Part shown: one piece after another, positions 1 through 7,895 of the stretch
Layout: each line of letters begins with the position of its first letter
Position numbering within the stretch: the stretch's first letter is position 1
From: Falsiroseomonas sp041690465
GTDB lineage: Bacteria > Pseudomonadota > Alphaproteobacteria > Acetobacterales > Acetobacteraceae
NCBI RefSeq assembly: GCF_041690465.1
Contig: NZ_JAWLHG010000007.1
Coordinates: 62,001-126,000, forward strand
Direction: 5' to 3'
DNA length: 64,000 bases
The notes under the pieces: generated by a model
Seen by the model: only the letters and a program-made list of their open reading frames with translations
Databases searched by the model: none
What the model was told of the DNA's origin: nothing
Program-made: the position numbers and the translations under genes

Positions 1-2
1 TG

Positions 3-290
3 GACCGCGTGCTGCTGCCGGGCGTCTCCTTCGTGATCGAGGATGGCGTGGCGCGGCCGAACCTGCAGCACATCCGCAAGGTGGCCGGCATCAGCACCTA
101 TGGCCGGCCGCGCTGGACGGCGCTGTTCATGGGCGACCCGCCGCGCAAGGCAGTGACGCGGTATTTCCGCGTGATAACCGGTGGCGCTGCGCGCGTGGAG
201 TATCACGCTCTCTACGACATGAACCGCGCCGACGCGGCGCGCCGCGCGGCATTCCTGGCCAGGGTGCGCGGGCGGATGGCACGCTTCTGA
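3..290 (+). CDS. NAD(P)H:quinone reductase-like flavodoxin-fold protein, C-terminal part
   Basis: The gene enters from the left edge, so its start and N-terminal flavin-binding part are missing; about 95 residues remain. The remaining sequence opens with an LLPGVSF segment followed by a basic, Arg-rich C-terminal region with a TYGRPRW motif. This resembles the C-terminal half of the Flavodoxin_2 (YwrO/KefF/NQO1-like) family, which reduces quinones or nitro compounds with NAD(P)H in the cytoplasm. The family call is from memory of that pattern; substrate unknown. It ends 67 bp before a Bug-family gene on the same strand. Confidence 0.7.
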   Translation, partial: DRVLLPGVSFVIEDGVARPNLQHIRKVAGISTYGRPRWTALFMGDPPRKAVTRYFRVITGGAARVEYHALYDMNRADAARRAAFLARVRGRMARF

Positions 291-357
291 CCCCGCGGTC
301 TTGCCGGCCGCGCGCGATCCGGGGAGACTGCGGCCCTCTGCTGGGAGGAACGAACGC

Positions 358-1326
358 ATGACCCTTATCGCCCGCCGCGCCGCGCTTGGCGTGCTCGCCG
401 TCAGCCTTGCCGCACCGCGGCTTGCCGCTGCGCAGGGCAATACCATTCGGATCGTGGTGCCCTTCGCGCCCGGTGGCTCGACCGACGCGGTGGCTCGGCT
501 GGTGACGCCGGGCCTCTCGCAACGGCTGGGCGCAACGGTCGTGGTGGAGAACCGCTCCGGCGCGGCCGGGTCGATCGGCGCCGACGCGGTGGCGAAGGCG
601 CGGCCCGATGGACTGACCTGGCTGCTCACCTTCGACAGCCACGCGACCATTCCCGCCCTGCTGAAGAGCGCGCCCTTCGACGTGATGAAGGACCTCGATC
701 CCGTCATGCTGATCGGCGGGTCGCCCTATTCGCTCGCGACCAAGGCGGACAAGCCGTACCGCTCGATGGCCGAGGTGATCGCCGCGGCGAAGGCACGGCC
801 CGACGTGCTGAACTACGGCTCCACCGGCAACGGCACCATCGGCCACCTCACCATGATCCGCTTCGCCGATCGCGCCGGCCTGCGGATGACGCATGTGCCC
901 TATCGCAGTGGCGGCCTTGCGGTCAACGATGCCGTCGCTGGCGTGGTGGACATGATGATCGGCAGTTCCGCGCTGCTGCTGCCGCACATTTCCGGCGGCA
1001 CGCTGCGGCCGCTGCTGCAGTTCGGCCCGCAGCGCCTTTCGCGGCTGGCCGAGACGCCGACCATCGGCGAGATCGGCTTTCCGGGACTGGAGGCGGAGGC
1101 CTGGTGGGGCGTCTTCGCACCCGCCGGTACGCCGGCCGCGCAGGTGGCGCGCATGAACACCGCGTTGCGCGAGACGCTGAGCGAGGAGCGCTCACGGACG
1201 ATCATGACCGACACGCAGCAGGCGCGCCTCGTTCTGTCCTCGCCGGAGGAGTTCAAGACCTTCTTCGCGCAACAGGTGCAGACCTGGGGAGACCTGGTGC
1301 GGGCGAACGGCATCCAGCCGGACTGA
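358..1326 (+). CDS. Bug-family (TctC-like) periplasmic substrate-binding protein
   Basis: A 322-residue secreted solute-binding protein. An RR-containing hydrophobic leader (about residues 1-24, ending AAAQG) precedes the mature domain, whose IRIVVPFAPGGSTD segment and later PDG and YRSGG motifs are typical of Bug/TctC proteins. These bind carboxylates such as citrate, tricarboxylates or aromatic acids for tripartite tricarboxylate transporters. I chose the ATG at 358 because GGGAGGAA lies 9-16 bp upstream and the leader starts there. No tctA/tctB is adjacent, so this is an orphan receptor; it may serve the permease at 15.3-17.3 kb or act as a sensor partner. Ligand unknown. Confidence 0.9.
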   Translation: MTLIARRAALGVLAVSLAAPRLAAAQGNTIRIVVPFAPGGSTDAVARLVTPGLSQRLGATVVVENRSGAAGSIGADAVAKARPDGLTWLLTFDSHATIPALLKSAPFDVMKDLDPVMLIGGSPYSLATKADKPYRSMAEVIAAAKARPDVLNYGSTGNGTIGHLTMIRFADRAGLRMTHVPYRSGGLAVNDAVAGVVDMMIGSSALLLPHISGGTLRPLLQFGPQRLSRLAETPTIGEIGFPGLEAEAWWGVFAPAGTPAAQVARMNTALRETLSEERSRTIMTDTQQARLVLSSPEEFKTFFAQQVQTWGDLVRANGIQPD

Positions 1327-1378
1327 GCAGCCGGCGGCGCGCTGCCGGCGGGGGCGCGCCGCATCGCCGCCGCGGCGC

Positions 1379-1927
1379 TCACATGCGGCCGAGGCGTTCG
1401 TCGCGTCGGCGGATCCAGTGCACCACCGGCAGCGCCGCCAGCACCATCCAGGCCTTGCCGATGACCTGCCCGGCAAGGAAATCGAGGCTGCCGAAGGCGA
1501 GCCAGAGGAAGAAGATGCTGTCCACCACCAGCCCGACCAGGCTGCTCGCCAGCACCGCGAGCACCAGGCCGCGCCGTTGCAACGGCGTATAGACCGCAAG
1601 GTCGGCCAGCTCGGAGAACAGGAAGGCCGCGCCCGAAGCGACCACCAGCGCGGGTGGGGCGACCAGCGTGGAGAGCGCCGCGCCGGACAGCACGGCGCCG
1701 AAGGCCCAGCGCACCCCAAGCCGGCGCTGCACCAGGTCCCGCAGCACCAGCGCCGCACCGATCGTCACCACGCCGGAGGGCGCCATGACGCCTGGCGCCA
1801 CCGGGATCAGGCAGGGGCTGCCCGGCGCGCAAACCGTGCCGACGTGGCCGATCATCCAGTTGGCGGCCGGGATGCAGAGGGCGAAGCCGAGGAGGAACAG
1901 GAAGCCCTCGCGCCGGGCGCTGCTCAT
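1379..1927 (-). CDS. yhhQ: VUT-family queuosine precursor transporter (YhhQ/QPTR-like)
   Basis: A 182-residue integral membrane protein with about six hydrophobic segments, matching the VUT/YhhQ family that imports queuosine precursors (preQ0/preQ1 or queuine). It is the last gene of the queuosine operon. Its ATG overlaps the stop of queC by ATGA (1924-1927), which implies translational coupling. Family members carry few catalytic landmarks, so the call rests on length, topology, the hydrophobic core with a charged RRRDERL tail, and above all the operon context. Transport of a Q precursor would supplement or replace de novo synthesis; which precursor is moved is not visible here. Confidence 0.85.
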   Translation of the reverse strand: MSSARREGFLFLLGFALCIPAANWMIGHVGTVCAPGSPCLIPVAPGVMAPSGVVTIGAALVLRDLVQRRLGVRWAFGAVLSGAALSTLVAPPALVVASGAAFLFSELADLAVYTPLQRRGLVLAVLASSLVGLVVDSIFFLWLAFGSLDFLAGQVIGKAWMVLAALPVVHWIRRRDERLGRM

Positions 1928-2622
1928 CCGCGCGGCGCCGCGGTGTAGGCTTGCCAGCCGCGGGCGCGAAGTTCGCAGGCCGGGCAGGTGCCGCAGCCGG
2001 CACCCCAATCGCGCGGCGTGCGGTCGCCGAGATAGCAGGAATGGGTGTGCAGCCGGATCGCCTCGACCAGCGCGGCGCCGCCAAGCCGTTCGGCCAGTTG
2101 CCAGGTCGCGCCCTTGTCGCGCCACATCAGCGGCGTGTGCAGCACGAAGCGCGCCTCCATCCCAAGGTTCAGCGCCACCTGCAGCGCCTTGATGGTGTCG
2201 TCGCGGCAATCGGGATAGCCGGAATAGTCGGTCTCGCAGACGCCGGTGACGATGTGGCGCAAGCCGCGGCGGAAGGCGAGGGCGGCGGCGAAGGTGAGGA
2301 AGATCAGGTTGCGGCCGGGGACGAAGGTGTTGGGCAGGCCGCCGGCGTCCATCTCGATCGCGACGTCGCGGGTGAGGGAGGTCTCGCTGATCGCGCCGAG
2401 CGCATCGAGCTTCAGCAGGTGGTCCGCGCCGAGCCGTGCGGCCCAGGGCGTGGCGGCGAGCCAGGTGCGGAAATCGCCGCGGATGTCGAGTTCCACGCGA
2501 TGGCGCTGCCCGTAGTCGAAGCCGATGGTCTCGACACGATCGAAGCGGTCCAGCGCCCAGGCGAGGCAGGTCGCGGAATCCTGGCCGCCGGAGAAGAGCA
2601 CCAGCGCGCGGGTTTCGTTCAC
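1924..2622 (-). CDS. queC: 7-cyano-7-deazaguanine (preQ0) synthase QueC
   Basis: A 232-residue cytoplasmic ATP-dependent enzyme that converts 7-carboxy-7-deazaguanine and ammonia to preQ0. The PP-loop SGGQDS is at residues 11-16, and the zinc-binding cysteines are in the C-terminal tail (Cys196, 210, 213, 216). The length is normal for the family. It overlaps queG by 4 bp upstream and yhhQ by 4 bp downstream. The enzymes that supply its substrate (FolE, QueD, QueE) are not in this window. Confidence 0.97.
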   Translation of the reverse strand: MNETRALVLFSGGQDSATCLAWALDRFDRVETIGFDYGQRHRVELDIRGDFRTWLAATPWAARLGADHLLKLDALGAISETSLTRDVAIEMDAGGLPNTFVPGRNLIFLTFAAALAFRRGLRHIVTGVCETDYSGYPDCRDDTIKALQVALNLGMEARFVLHTPLMWRDKGATWQLAERLGGAALVEAIRLHTHSCYLGDRTPRDWGAGCGTCPACELRARGWQAYTAAPRG

Positions 2623-3662
2623 GCGGGCAGCCTATCGGTGGCCCAGCGCGCGCATTCGGCCACCACGGGATCGGCATCCTCGCACAGCCCCTGCGCGACA
2701 GGGCGCAGCGACGGGTCGGCGGAATTGCCGATGGCGACGAGCACGTTGCGGACGAAGCGGTTGCGGCCGATCCGCTTGATCGGGGAGCCGCTGAACAATG
2801 CGCGGAAGCCGGCATCGTCCAGCGCCGCGAGCTCCGCGAGCCTCGGCGCGGTGAGCGCCTCGCGCGGCGCGAAGGCAGGCTCGCTGTGTGTCCGGGCGAA
2901 CTTGTTCCAGGGACAGACGGCGAGGCAGTCGTCGCAGCCATAGATGCGGTTGCCCATCTGCGGCCGCAGCTCGTGCGGGATCGGGCCGTGATGCTCGATC
3001 GTCAGGTAGGAGATGCAGCGCCGGGCATCCAGGCGGTAGGGCGCGGGGAAGGCGTCGGTCGGGCAGACAGCCAGGCAGCGGTCGCAGCTGCCGCAATGGT
3101 CGTGCTCGGCCGCATCCGGTTCCAGGTCGAGGGTGGTGAAGACCTCGCCCAGGAAGAGCCAGGAGCCGTGCGCGCGCGAGACGAGGTTGGTGTGCTTGCC
3201 CTGCCAGCCGAGCCCGGCCTGCTGCGCCAGTGGCTTCTCCATCACCGGCGCGGTGTCCACGAAGACCTTGAGCCTGCTGCCCTTGAAGCGATGCGCCATC
3301 CATTGGCCAAGCTGCTTCAGGCGTCCCTTCACCAGGTCGTGGTAGTCGCGGTTGCGGGCATAGACGCTGATCGTCGCGCGGTCGCGCTGCGCGAGCGTCG
3401 CCAACGGGTCGTCCTGCGGCGCGTAGGACAGGCCGAGCGAGACCACGCTCACCGCCTCCGGCCATAGCGCGCGCGGATGCGCGCGTTGCTCCGCGCGGGC
3501 CTCCATCCAGGCCATGGAGCCGTGCATGCCCTCGGCCAGAAAGCGGGCGAGGCGCTCGCGTGCCTCATCGGCCAGGTGCGCGCGGGCGAAGCCGACAGCG
3601 TCGAAGCCGAGGCGCAGCGCCTCCGCGCGGATCTCAGCCGCGGCCGCGATAGGGGGCGACAT
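2619..3662 (-). CDS. queG: Epoxyqueuosine reductase QueG
   Basis: A 347-residue cobalamin- and iron-sulfur-dependent reductase for the last step of tRNA queuosine synthesis (epoxyqueuosine to queuosine). The proposed catalytic Asp is at residue 136 in a VDTAPV motif. Two 4Fe-4S motifs are complete, with Cys190/193/196/200 and Cys243/246/250 plus Cys216 between them. A HEAT-like C-terminus follows. Its 5' end overlaps the end of queF by 29 bp and its stop overlaps the queC start by 4 bp. Confidence 0.97.
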   Translation of the reverse strand: MSPPIAAAAEIRAEALRLGFDAVGFARAHLADEARERLARFLAEGMHGSMAWMEARAEQRAHPRALWPEAVSVVSLGLSYAPQDDPLATLAQRDRATISVYARNRDYHDLVKGRLKQLGQWMAHRFKGSRLKVFVDTAPVMEKPLAQQAGLGWQGKHTNLVSRAHGSWLFLGEVFTTLDLEPDAAEHDHCGSCDRCLAVCPTDAFPAPYRLDARRCISYLTIEHHGPIPHELRPQMGNRIYGCDDCLAVCPWNKFARTHSEPAFAPREALTAPRLAELAALDDAGFRALFSGSPIKRIGRNRFVRNVLVAIGNSADPSLRPVAQGLCEDADPVVAECARWATDRLPA

Positions 3663-4101
3663 CCTGGGGGGGAATCCACACGCCCTCCGGCGGCATGCCG
3701 GTCTGGTAGAAGACGTCGATCGGGATGCCGCCGCGGGGATACCAGTAGCCGCCGATCCGCAGCCATTCGGGCGACAGCAACTCCATCAGGCGCTTGGCGA
3801 TGCCGATGGTGCAGGCCTCGTGGAAGGCGCCGTGGTTGCGGAAGCTGGTGAGGAACAGCTTGAGCGACTTGCTCTCCACCAGCCAGTCGCCGGGGATGTA
3901 GTCGATGACCAGATGGGCGAAATCGGGCTGGCCGGTGAGCGGGCAGAGCGAGGTGAACTCGGGCGCGGCGAAGCGCACGCAATACCGCGTGCCGGGATGC
4001 GGGTTCGGCACGCGCTCCAGCACCGCTTCCTCGGGCGATTGTGGCTGGCGCACATGCTGCCCCAGCATGGTGAGGCCGCTGACATCCGTCTTGATCGTCA
4101 T
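3634..4101 (-). CDS. queF: NADPH-dependent preQ0 reductase QueF (short, type I)
   Basis: A 155-residue homologue of the short Bacillus-type QueF that reduces the nitrile of preQ0 to the amine of preQ1. The active-site Cys is at residue 53 in SLCPLTGQPD, followed by the family motif ESKSLK at 76-81 and His90. It is about half the length of the two-domain E. coli enzyme, as expected for type I. The ATG at 4101 overlaps the tgt stop (ATGA). Its 3' end runs 29 bp into queG in another frame, an unusually long overlap for this operon. Confidence 0.96.
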   Translation of the reverse strand: MTIKTDVSGLTMLGQHVRQPQSPEEAVLERVPNPHPGTRYCVRFAAPEFTSLCPLTGQPDFAHLVIDYIPGDWLVESKSLKLFLTSFRNHGAFHEACTIGIAKRLMELLSPEWLRIGGYWYPRGGIPIDVFYQTGMPPEGVWIPPQDVAPYRGRG

Positions 4102-5228
4102 GCAGCCTTCCTTTCGGCCTCGCCTTCGGCCCAACCGGCCTCGATCGCGGCGGCTTCCTGCTCGAAGCGGCCGGCGAGGATGGCGGCGCGCAGGCGGGCC
4201 ATAAGCGACTGGTAGTAGCGGATGTTGTGCCAGGTCAGCAGCATCGGGCCGAGCATCTCCTCCGCCTTGGTCAGGTGGTGGATATAGGCACGCGAATGGC
4301 GCGTGCAGGCCGGGCAGTCGCAATCGGGATCGAGCGGGGAAGGATCCTCCGCGTGGCGGGCGTTGCGCAGGTTCAGCACGCCGCGGCTGGTATAGGCGCG
4401 GCCGGTGCGGCCCGAGCGTGTCGGGATCACGCAGTCGAACATGTCCACGCCGCGCCGCACCGCGCCGATCAGGTCCGACGGCGTGCCGACACCCATGAGG
4501 TAGCGCGGAGCGACCTGCGGCAGCAGCGGCACAGTGAAATCCAGCACGCGCAGCATCTCACCCTGGCCCTCGCCGACGGCGAGCCCACCGATGGCGTAGC
4601 CCTCGAACCCGATGGCGGCCAGCGCGGAAACGCTCTCGGCGCGCAGGTCGTCGAAGACGCTGCCCTGCACGATGCCGAACAGGCCGTGGCCTTCGCGGGC
4701 GGTGAAGGCCTGCCGCGAGCGCGCGGCCCAGCGCATGGAAAGCCGCATGCTGAGCGCGGCCTGCTCATGCGTGGCGGGGAAGGGCGTGCACTCGTCGAAG
4801 CACATGGTGACGTCGGCGCCGAGCAGATGCTGGATCTCGACGCTGCGCTCCGGCGTCAGGCGGTGGTAGCTGCCGTCCACATGGCTGCGGAATGTGACGC
4901 CATCGGCATCCATCTTGCGCAGGCCGGTCAGCGACATGACCTGGAAGCCGCCGGAATCCGTCAGGATCGGCCCGTGCCAGTCCATCAGGCGATGGAGCCC
5001 GCCGAGCCGCGCCACCCGCTCCGCGCCCGGACGCAGCATCAGGTGGTAGGTGTTGCCGAGCACCATGCGTGCGCCGGTGGAGCGCACGGCATCGGCCGTC
5101 ATCGCCTTCACCGTGCCGGCGGTGCCGACTGGCATGAAGACCGGCGTCGGCACCTCGCCATGCGCGGTGTGCAGCGTGCCGGCGCGGGCGGCGCCGTCGG
5201 TGGCGCTCGGCGTCCAGTGCAGCGTCAT
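4098..5228 (-). CDS. tgt: tRNA-guanine transglycosylase Tgt
   Basis: A 376-residue enzyme that exchanges G34 of GUN-anticodon tRNAs for preQ1. Asp91 lies in the DSGGFQVMSL motif. The nucleophile region DMFDCVIPTRSGRTG and the C-terminal zinc ligands (CDCPAC followed by a downstream HH) are intact. The start ATG overlaps the queA stop by 4 bp. Placement between queA and queF ties base exchange to precursor supply and later side-chain maturation. Confidence 0.98.
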   Translation of the reverse strand: MTLHWTPSATDGAARAGTLHTAHGEVPTPVFMPVGTAGTVKAMTADAVRSTGARMVLGNTYHLMLRPGAERVARLGGLHRLMDWHGPILTDSGGFQVMSLTGLRKMDADGVTFRSHVDGSYHRLTPERSVEIQHLLGADVTMCFDECTPFPATHEQAALSMRLSMRWAARSRQAFTAREGHGLFGIVQGSVFDDLRAESVSALAAIGFEGYAIGGLAVGEGQGEMLRVLDFTVPLLPQVAPRYLMGVGTPSDLIGAVRRGVDMFDCVIPTRSGRTGRAYTSRGVLNLRNARHAEDPSPLDPDCDCPACTRHSRAYIHHLTKAEEMLGPMLLTWHNIRYYQSLMARLRAAILAGRFEQEAAAIEAGWAEGEAERKAA

Positions 5229-6385
5229 GCCGGCAGGTCGTCGGCGCAGCGGAACAGCAGGCTGCCATCGCCATAGGAGAAGAAGTGATAATCCTGCGCG
5301 ATGGCGTGGGCATAGGCTGCGCGCATCCGCCGCGTGCCGGCGAAGGCCGAGACCAGCATCAGCAGCGTGCTCTTCGGCAGGTGGAAGTTGGTCAGCAGCG
5401 CATCCACCGCGCGGAAGCGATGGCCGGGCAGGATGTAGAGGTCGGTCAGGCCGCGGAAGGGCGTGACGGTGCCGTCGGCGCGCGCCGCCGTCTCGGTCAC
5501 GCGCAGCGCCGTGGTGCCCACCGCGACGACGCGCCGCCCCGTCGCACGGGCGGTGTTGATGGCGGCGGCGGCGGCTTCGTCCAGCTCGCCCCACTCCTGG
5601 TGGATCCGGTGGCGGCGCGGATCACCCTCGCGGACGGGGAGGAAGGTGCCGGCGCCGACATGCAGCGTGACCGTCGCGCGCCGCACCCCGCGTGCCTCCA
5701 GCGCGGCAAGCAGCCGGTCGGTGAAGTGCAGGCTCGCCGTGGGCGCCGCAACCGCGCCGGGGCGCCGCGCGAAGATGGTCTGGTAGTCCGCCGCATCCTC
5801 GGGCTCCGGGCCGCCCTCGCGATGGATGTAGGGAGGCAGCGGGATCTCGCCGACCCGGTCGAGCGCGGCGGCGAGCGGGGCCTGGTCGGGCCCGAAATCG
5901 AGCAGCGCCGCGCCGCCGTCCAGTTCCACCACGCGCGCCGTGCAGCCCTCGGCGCCCTCGATGGCGATGGTATCGCCCGGCCGCAGCCGGCGCGCATTGC
6001 GCACCAGTGCATGCCAGAGCCCGCCTCCCTCGGCGCGGTTCAGCATGATCTCGACCCGCGCCTCGCCCCGGCGCGCATGCAGCCGTGCCGGGATCACCCT
6101 GGTGTCGTTCACCACCAGCACATCGCCGGGATCGAGCAGGTCTGGCAGGTCCAGCACACCGTGATCCGCCAGCCCCGCCTGCCGCACCACCAGCAGCCGC
6201 GCGGCATCACGTGGCCGCGCGGGAGCCTGCGCGATCAGCCGCTCCGGCAGCGCATAGTCGAAATCCTCCGTCCGGAGCGGTGCGGCGCCCGGTGGGCCGA
6301 TGGATGCGGGGATGGGGGGAGGGGCCTCCGGCATGGCCGCGGCATGTGGCGCGCCGGCCGGGGCTTGTCCAGCTTCAAGCGCCAC
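5225..6385 (-). CDS. queA: S-adenosylmethionine:tRNA ribosyltransferase-isomerase QueA
   Basis: This enzyme transfers and isomerises the ribosyl part of SAM onto preQ1-tRNA to give epoxyqueuosine. Conserved QueA segments are present in order: FDYALPERLIAQ, NDTRVIPARL, PGAVAAPTASLHF, VTLHVGAGTF, VDALLTNFHLPKSTLLMLVSAF and a final FFSYGD. It is the first gene of the operon. The start is uncertain: the GTG at 6385 gives 386 residues with a Pro/Ala-rich extension, and the ATG at 6334 gives about 369. Neither has a clear Shine-Dalgarno, and the conserved core begins only near LRTEDFDY. Confidence 0.95.
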   Translation of the reverse strand: MALEAGQAPAGAPHAAAMPEAPPPIPASIGPPGAAPLRTEDFDYALPERLIAQAPARPRDAARLLVVRQAGLADHGVLDLPDLLDPGDVLVVNDTRVIPARLHARRGEARVEIMLNRAEGGGLWHALVRNARRLRPGDTIAIEGAEGCTARVVELDGGAALLDFGPDQAPLAAALDRVGEIPLPPYIHREGGPEPEDAADYQTIFARRPGAVAAPTASLHFTDRLLAALEARGVRRATVTLHVGAGTFLPVREGDPRRHRIHQEWGELDEAAAAAINTARATGRRVVAVGTTALRVTETAARADGTVTPFRGLTDLYILPGHRFRAVDALLTNFHLPKSTLLMLVSAFAGTRRMRAAYAHAIAQDYHFFSYGDGSLLFRCADDLPA

Positions 6386-6459
6386 GGATCGGTCATGCTC
6401 AGGCGGCGCGCGTGCCGCTAGGCTCCCGCCCCACTCCGCAGCCGAAGGTCGAGTCCCTC

Positions 6460-7482
6460 ATGCGCCTGCCCATCCTTCTCGCCGCCCTGGCCCTGGCCGT
6501 ATCGGCCGGGTTCCTGCCCGCCGCCGCGCAGGCGCCGGCCGCGCCGCAGCCCTTCAGCTTCGTGGCCTTCGGCGACATGCCGTACTGCCAGCCGACCCGC
6601 CCGCAGGATTGCCTCGGCGAGGCCGGCCGCGTCGCCGCGCTGATGGGGCAGATCAACCAGGCCCGGCCCGCCTTCTCCATCTTCGTCGGCGACACGAAGG
6701 GCGGCAGCGATGTGTGCAGCGACGACAAGGTGCTCGGCCCCTTCGCCTGGATGAGCCTCTCCGCCGCGCCGCTGATCTACACGCCGGGCGACAACGAATG
6801 GACCGATTGCTGGCAGGACCGCGGCGGCCGCTACGACCCGCTGGAGCGGCTGGCGCTGATCCGCGCCCGGTTCTTCCGCGACGCGCTGAGCCTTGGCCGC
6901 CGGCCGCTGCCGCTGCACCGGCAGGCGGACATGCACACCGCGCACCGCGCCTTCGTGGAGAATGCCAGCTGGACGCACAATGACGTAGTGTTTGCGACGC
7001 TGCACGTCGTCGGGAGCAACAACAACCGCCCGACCGAACCCGGTGAGCGCCCGGAAATCGTCCCGCCCGAGGGCGCGATGGCCGAGTACGAGGCGCGCAA
7101 CGCCGCCAACCTGGAATGGCTGGAGGGAACCTTCGCCGAGGCCCGCCGCGCCGGCGCGCGGGCCGTGGTGCTCGCCACCCAGGCCGACCTCTTCTACGTG
7201 CAGCGCTGCGGCCGCGGCTACGACAGCGGCATCCGCGAGACGCGCGACGCGATCGGACGCGCCGCCGCAGCCTTCGGCCGGCCGGTACTGCTGATCCATG
7301 GCGACAGCCATTTCTGGCTGCAGGACAAGCCGTACGAAGCGGCGCCGAACGTCACCCGGATCATGGTGCCGGGCGCCCAGGACACGCGGGCGGTGCGGGT
7401 TGTGGTGGACCCGGGCGCGCCCGAGCCCTTCGCCTTCTCCCTCATCGGGCCGGAGGACCGCGTGGCGCAGCCGCGCTGCTGA
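6460..7482 (+). CDS. Secreted metallophosphoesterase-like protein
   Basis: A 340-residue exported protein with a cleavable leader (about residues 1-23, ending AAAQA). The mature part starts with a FVAFGDMPY motif and includes FVGDTKGG, TPGDNEWTDC and IHGDSHFW. These are spaced like the metal-binding motifs of calcineurin-like phosphoesterases (D-x-D/H, GDxxx, GDNE, GHxH variants). Substrate is unknown. The gene diverges from queA; the first ATG that gives a signal peptide (6460) was taken as the start. It is followed by a convergent small gene 13 bp away. Confidence 0.7.
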   Translation: MRLPILLAALALAVSAGFLPAAAQAPAAPQPFSFVAFGDMPYCQPTRPQDCLGEAGRVAALMGQINQARPAFSIFVGDTKGGSDVCSDDKVLGPFAWMSLSAAPLIYTPGDNEWTDCWQDRGGRYDPLERLALIRARFFRDALSLGRRPLPLHRQADMHTAHRAFVENASWTHNDVVFATLHVVGSNNNRPTEPGERPEIVPPEGAMAEYEARNAANLEWLEGTFAEARRAGARAVVLATQADLFYVQRCGRGYDSGIRETRDAIGRAAAAFGRPVLLIHGDSHFWLQDKPYEAAPNVTRIMVPGAQDTRAVRVVVDPGAPEPFAFSLIGPEDRVAQPRC

Positions 7483-7495
7483 GCGTCGTCGCGCC

Positions 7496-7831
7496 TCAGC
7501 CGCGCGGCCGCCAGCGGACCAGCGGGCCGAGTTCCGGCGCCTCTCCCTCGGTGCTGCCGATCACCGCGTCGAGGTCCAGCCGGCCGCGGCCGGGGATGTC
7601 GAGGATCGGCGGCTCCATGGAGACGATGCGGCTGCCCTCCGGCGCCTCGACATGGCCGGCGGGCACGGTCTGGCCAACATCGGCGGGCTCGTTGCCCATC
7701 GGGTGTGCGTCGGTAGGCTCGTCATTGCCGGCATAGCCGACGCCCTTCATCGGCGCGAAGGTGTAGCGCGTCTCTCGCGCCTCACCGGCGCGCTCGATCC
7801 GGTAGCGGTAGACCTCGAAACGTTCGGGCAC
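7496..7831 (-). CDS. Small uncharacterised protein (111 aa)
   Basis: A 111-residue soluble, acidic protein that I do not recognise. It starts at a GTG (7831) with GGGGGAG about 6 bp upstream. An Arg/Glu-rich beginning (FEVYRYRIERAGE) is followed by a Gly/Pro-rich middle, with no signal peptide, membrane segment or cysteines. Codon use is like that of its neighbours. It lies downstream of, and on the same strand as, the DUF1501 gene, with 64 bp between them, so it may be co-transcribed with the DUF1800/DUF1501 pair. Function unknown. Confidence 0.6.
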   Translation of the reverse strand: MPERFEVYRYRIERAGEARETRYTFAPMKGVGYAGNDEPTDAHPMGNEPADVGQTVPAGHVEAPEGSRIVSMEPPILDIPGRGRLDLDAVIGSTEGEAPELGPLVRWRPRG

Positions 7832-7895
7832 CGGCGCCTCCCCCTTGTTCCATCCGAAGGCGGAACGCCGGCGGGGCGAAGGGGGTTGCGGGCCG

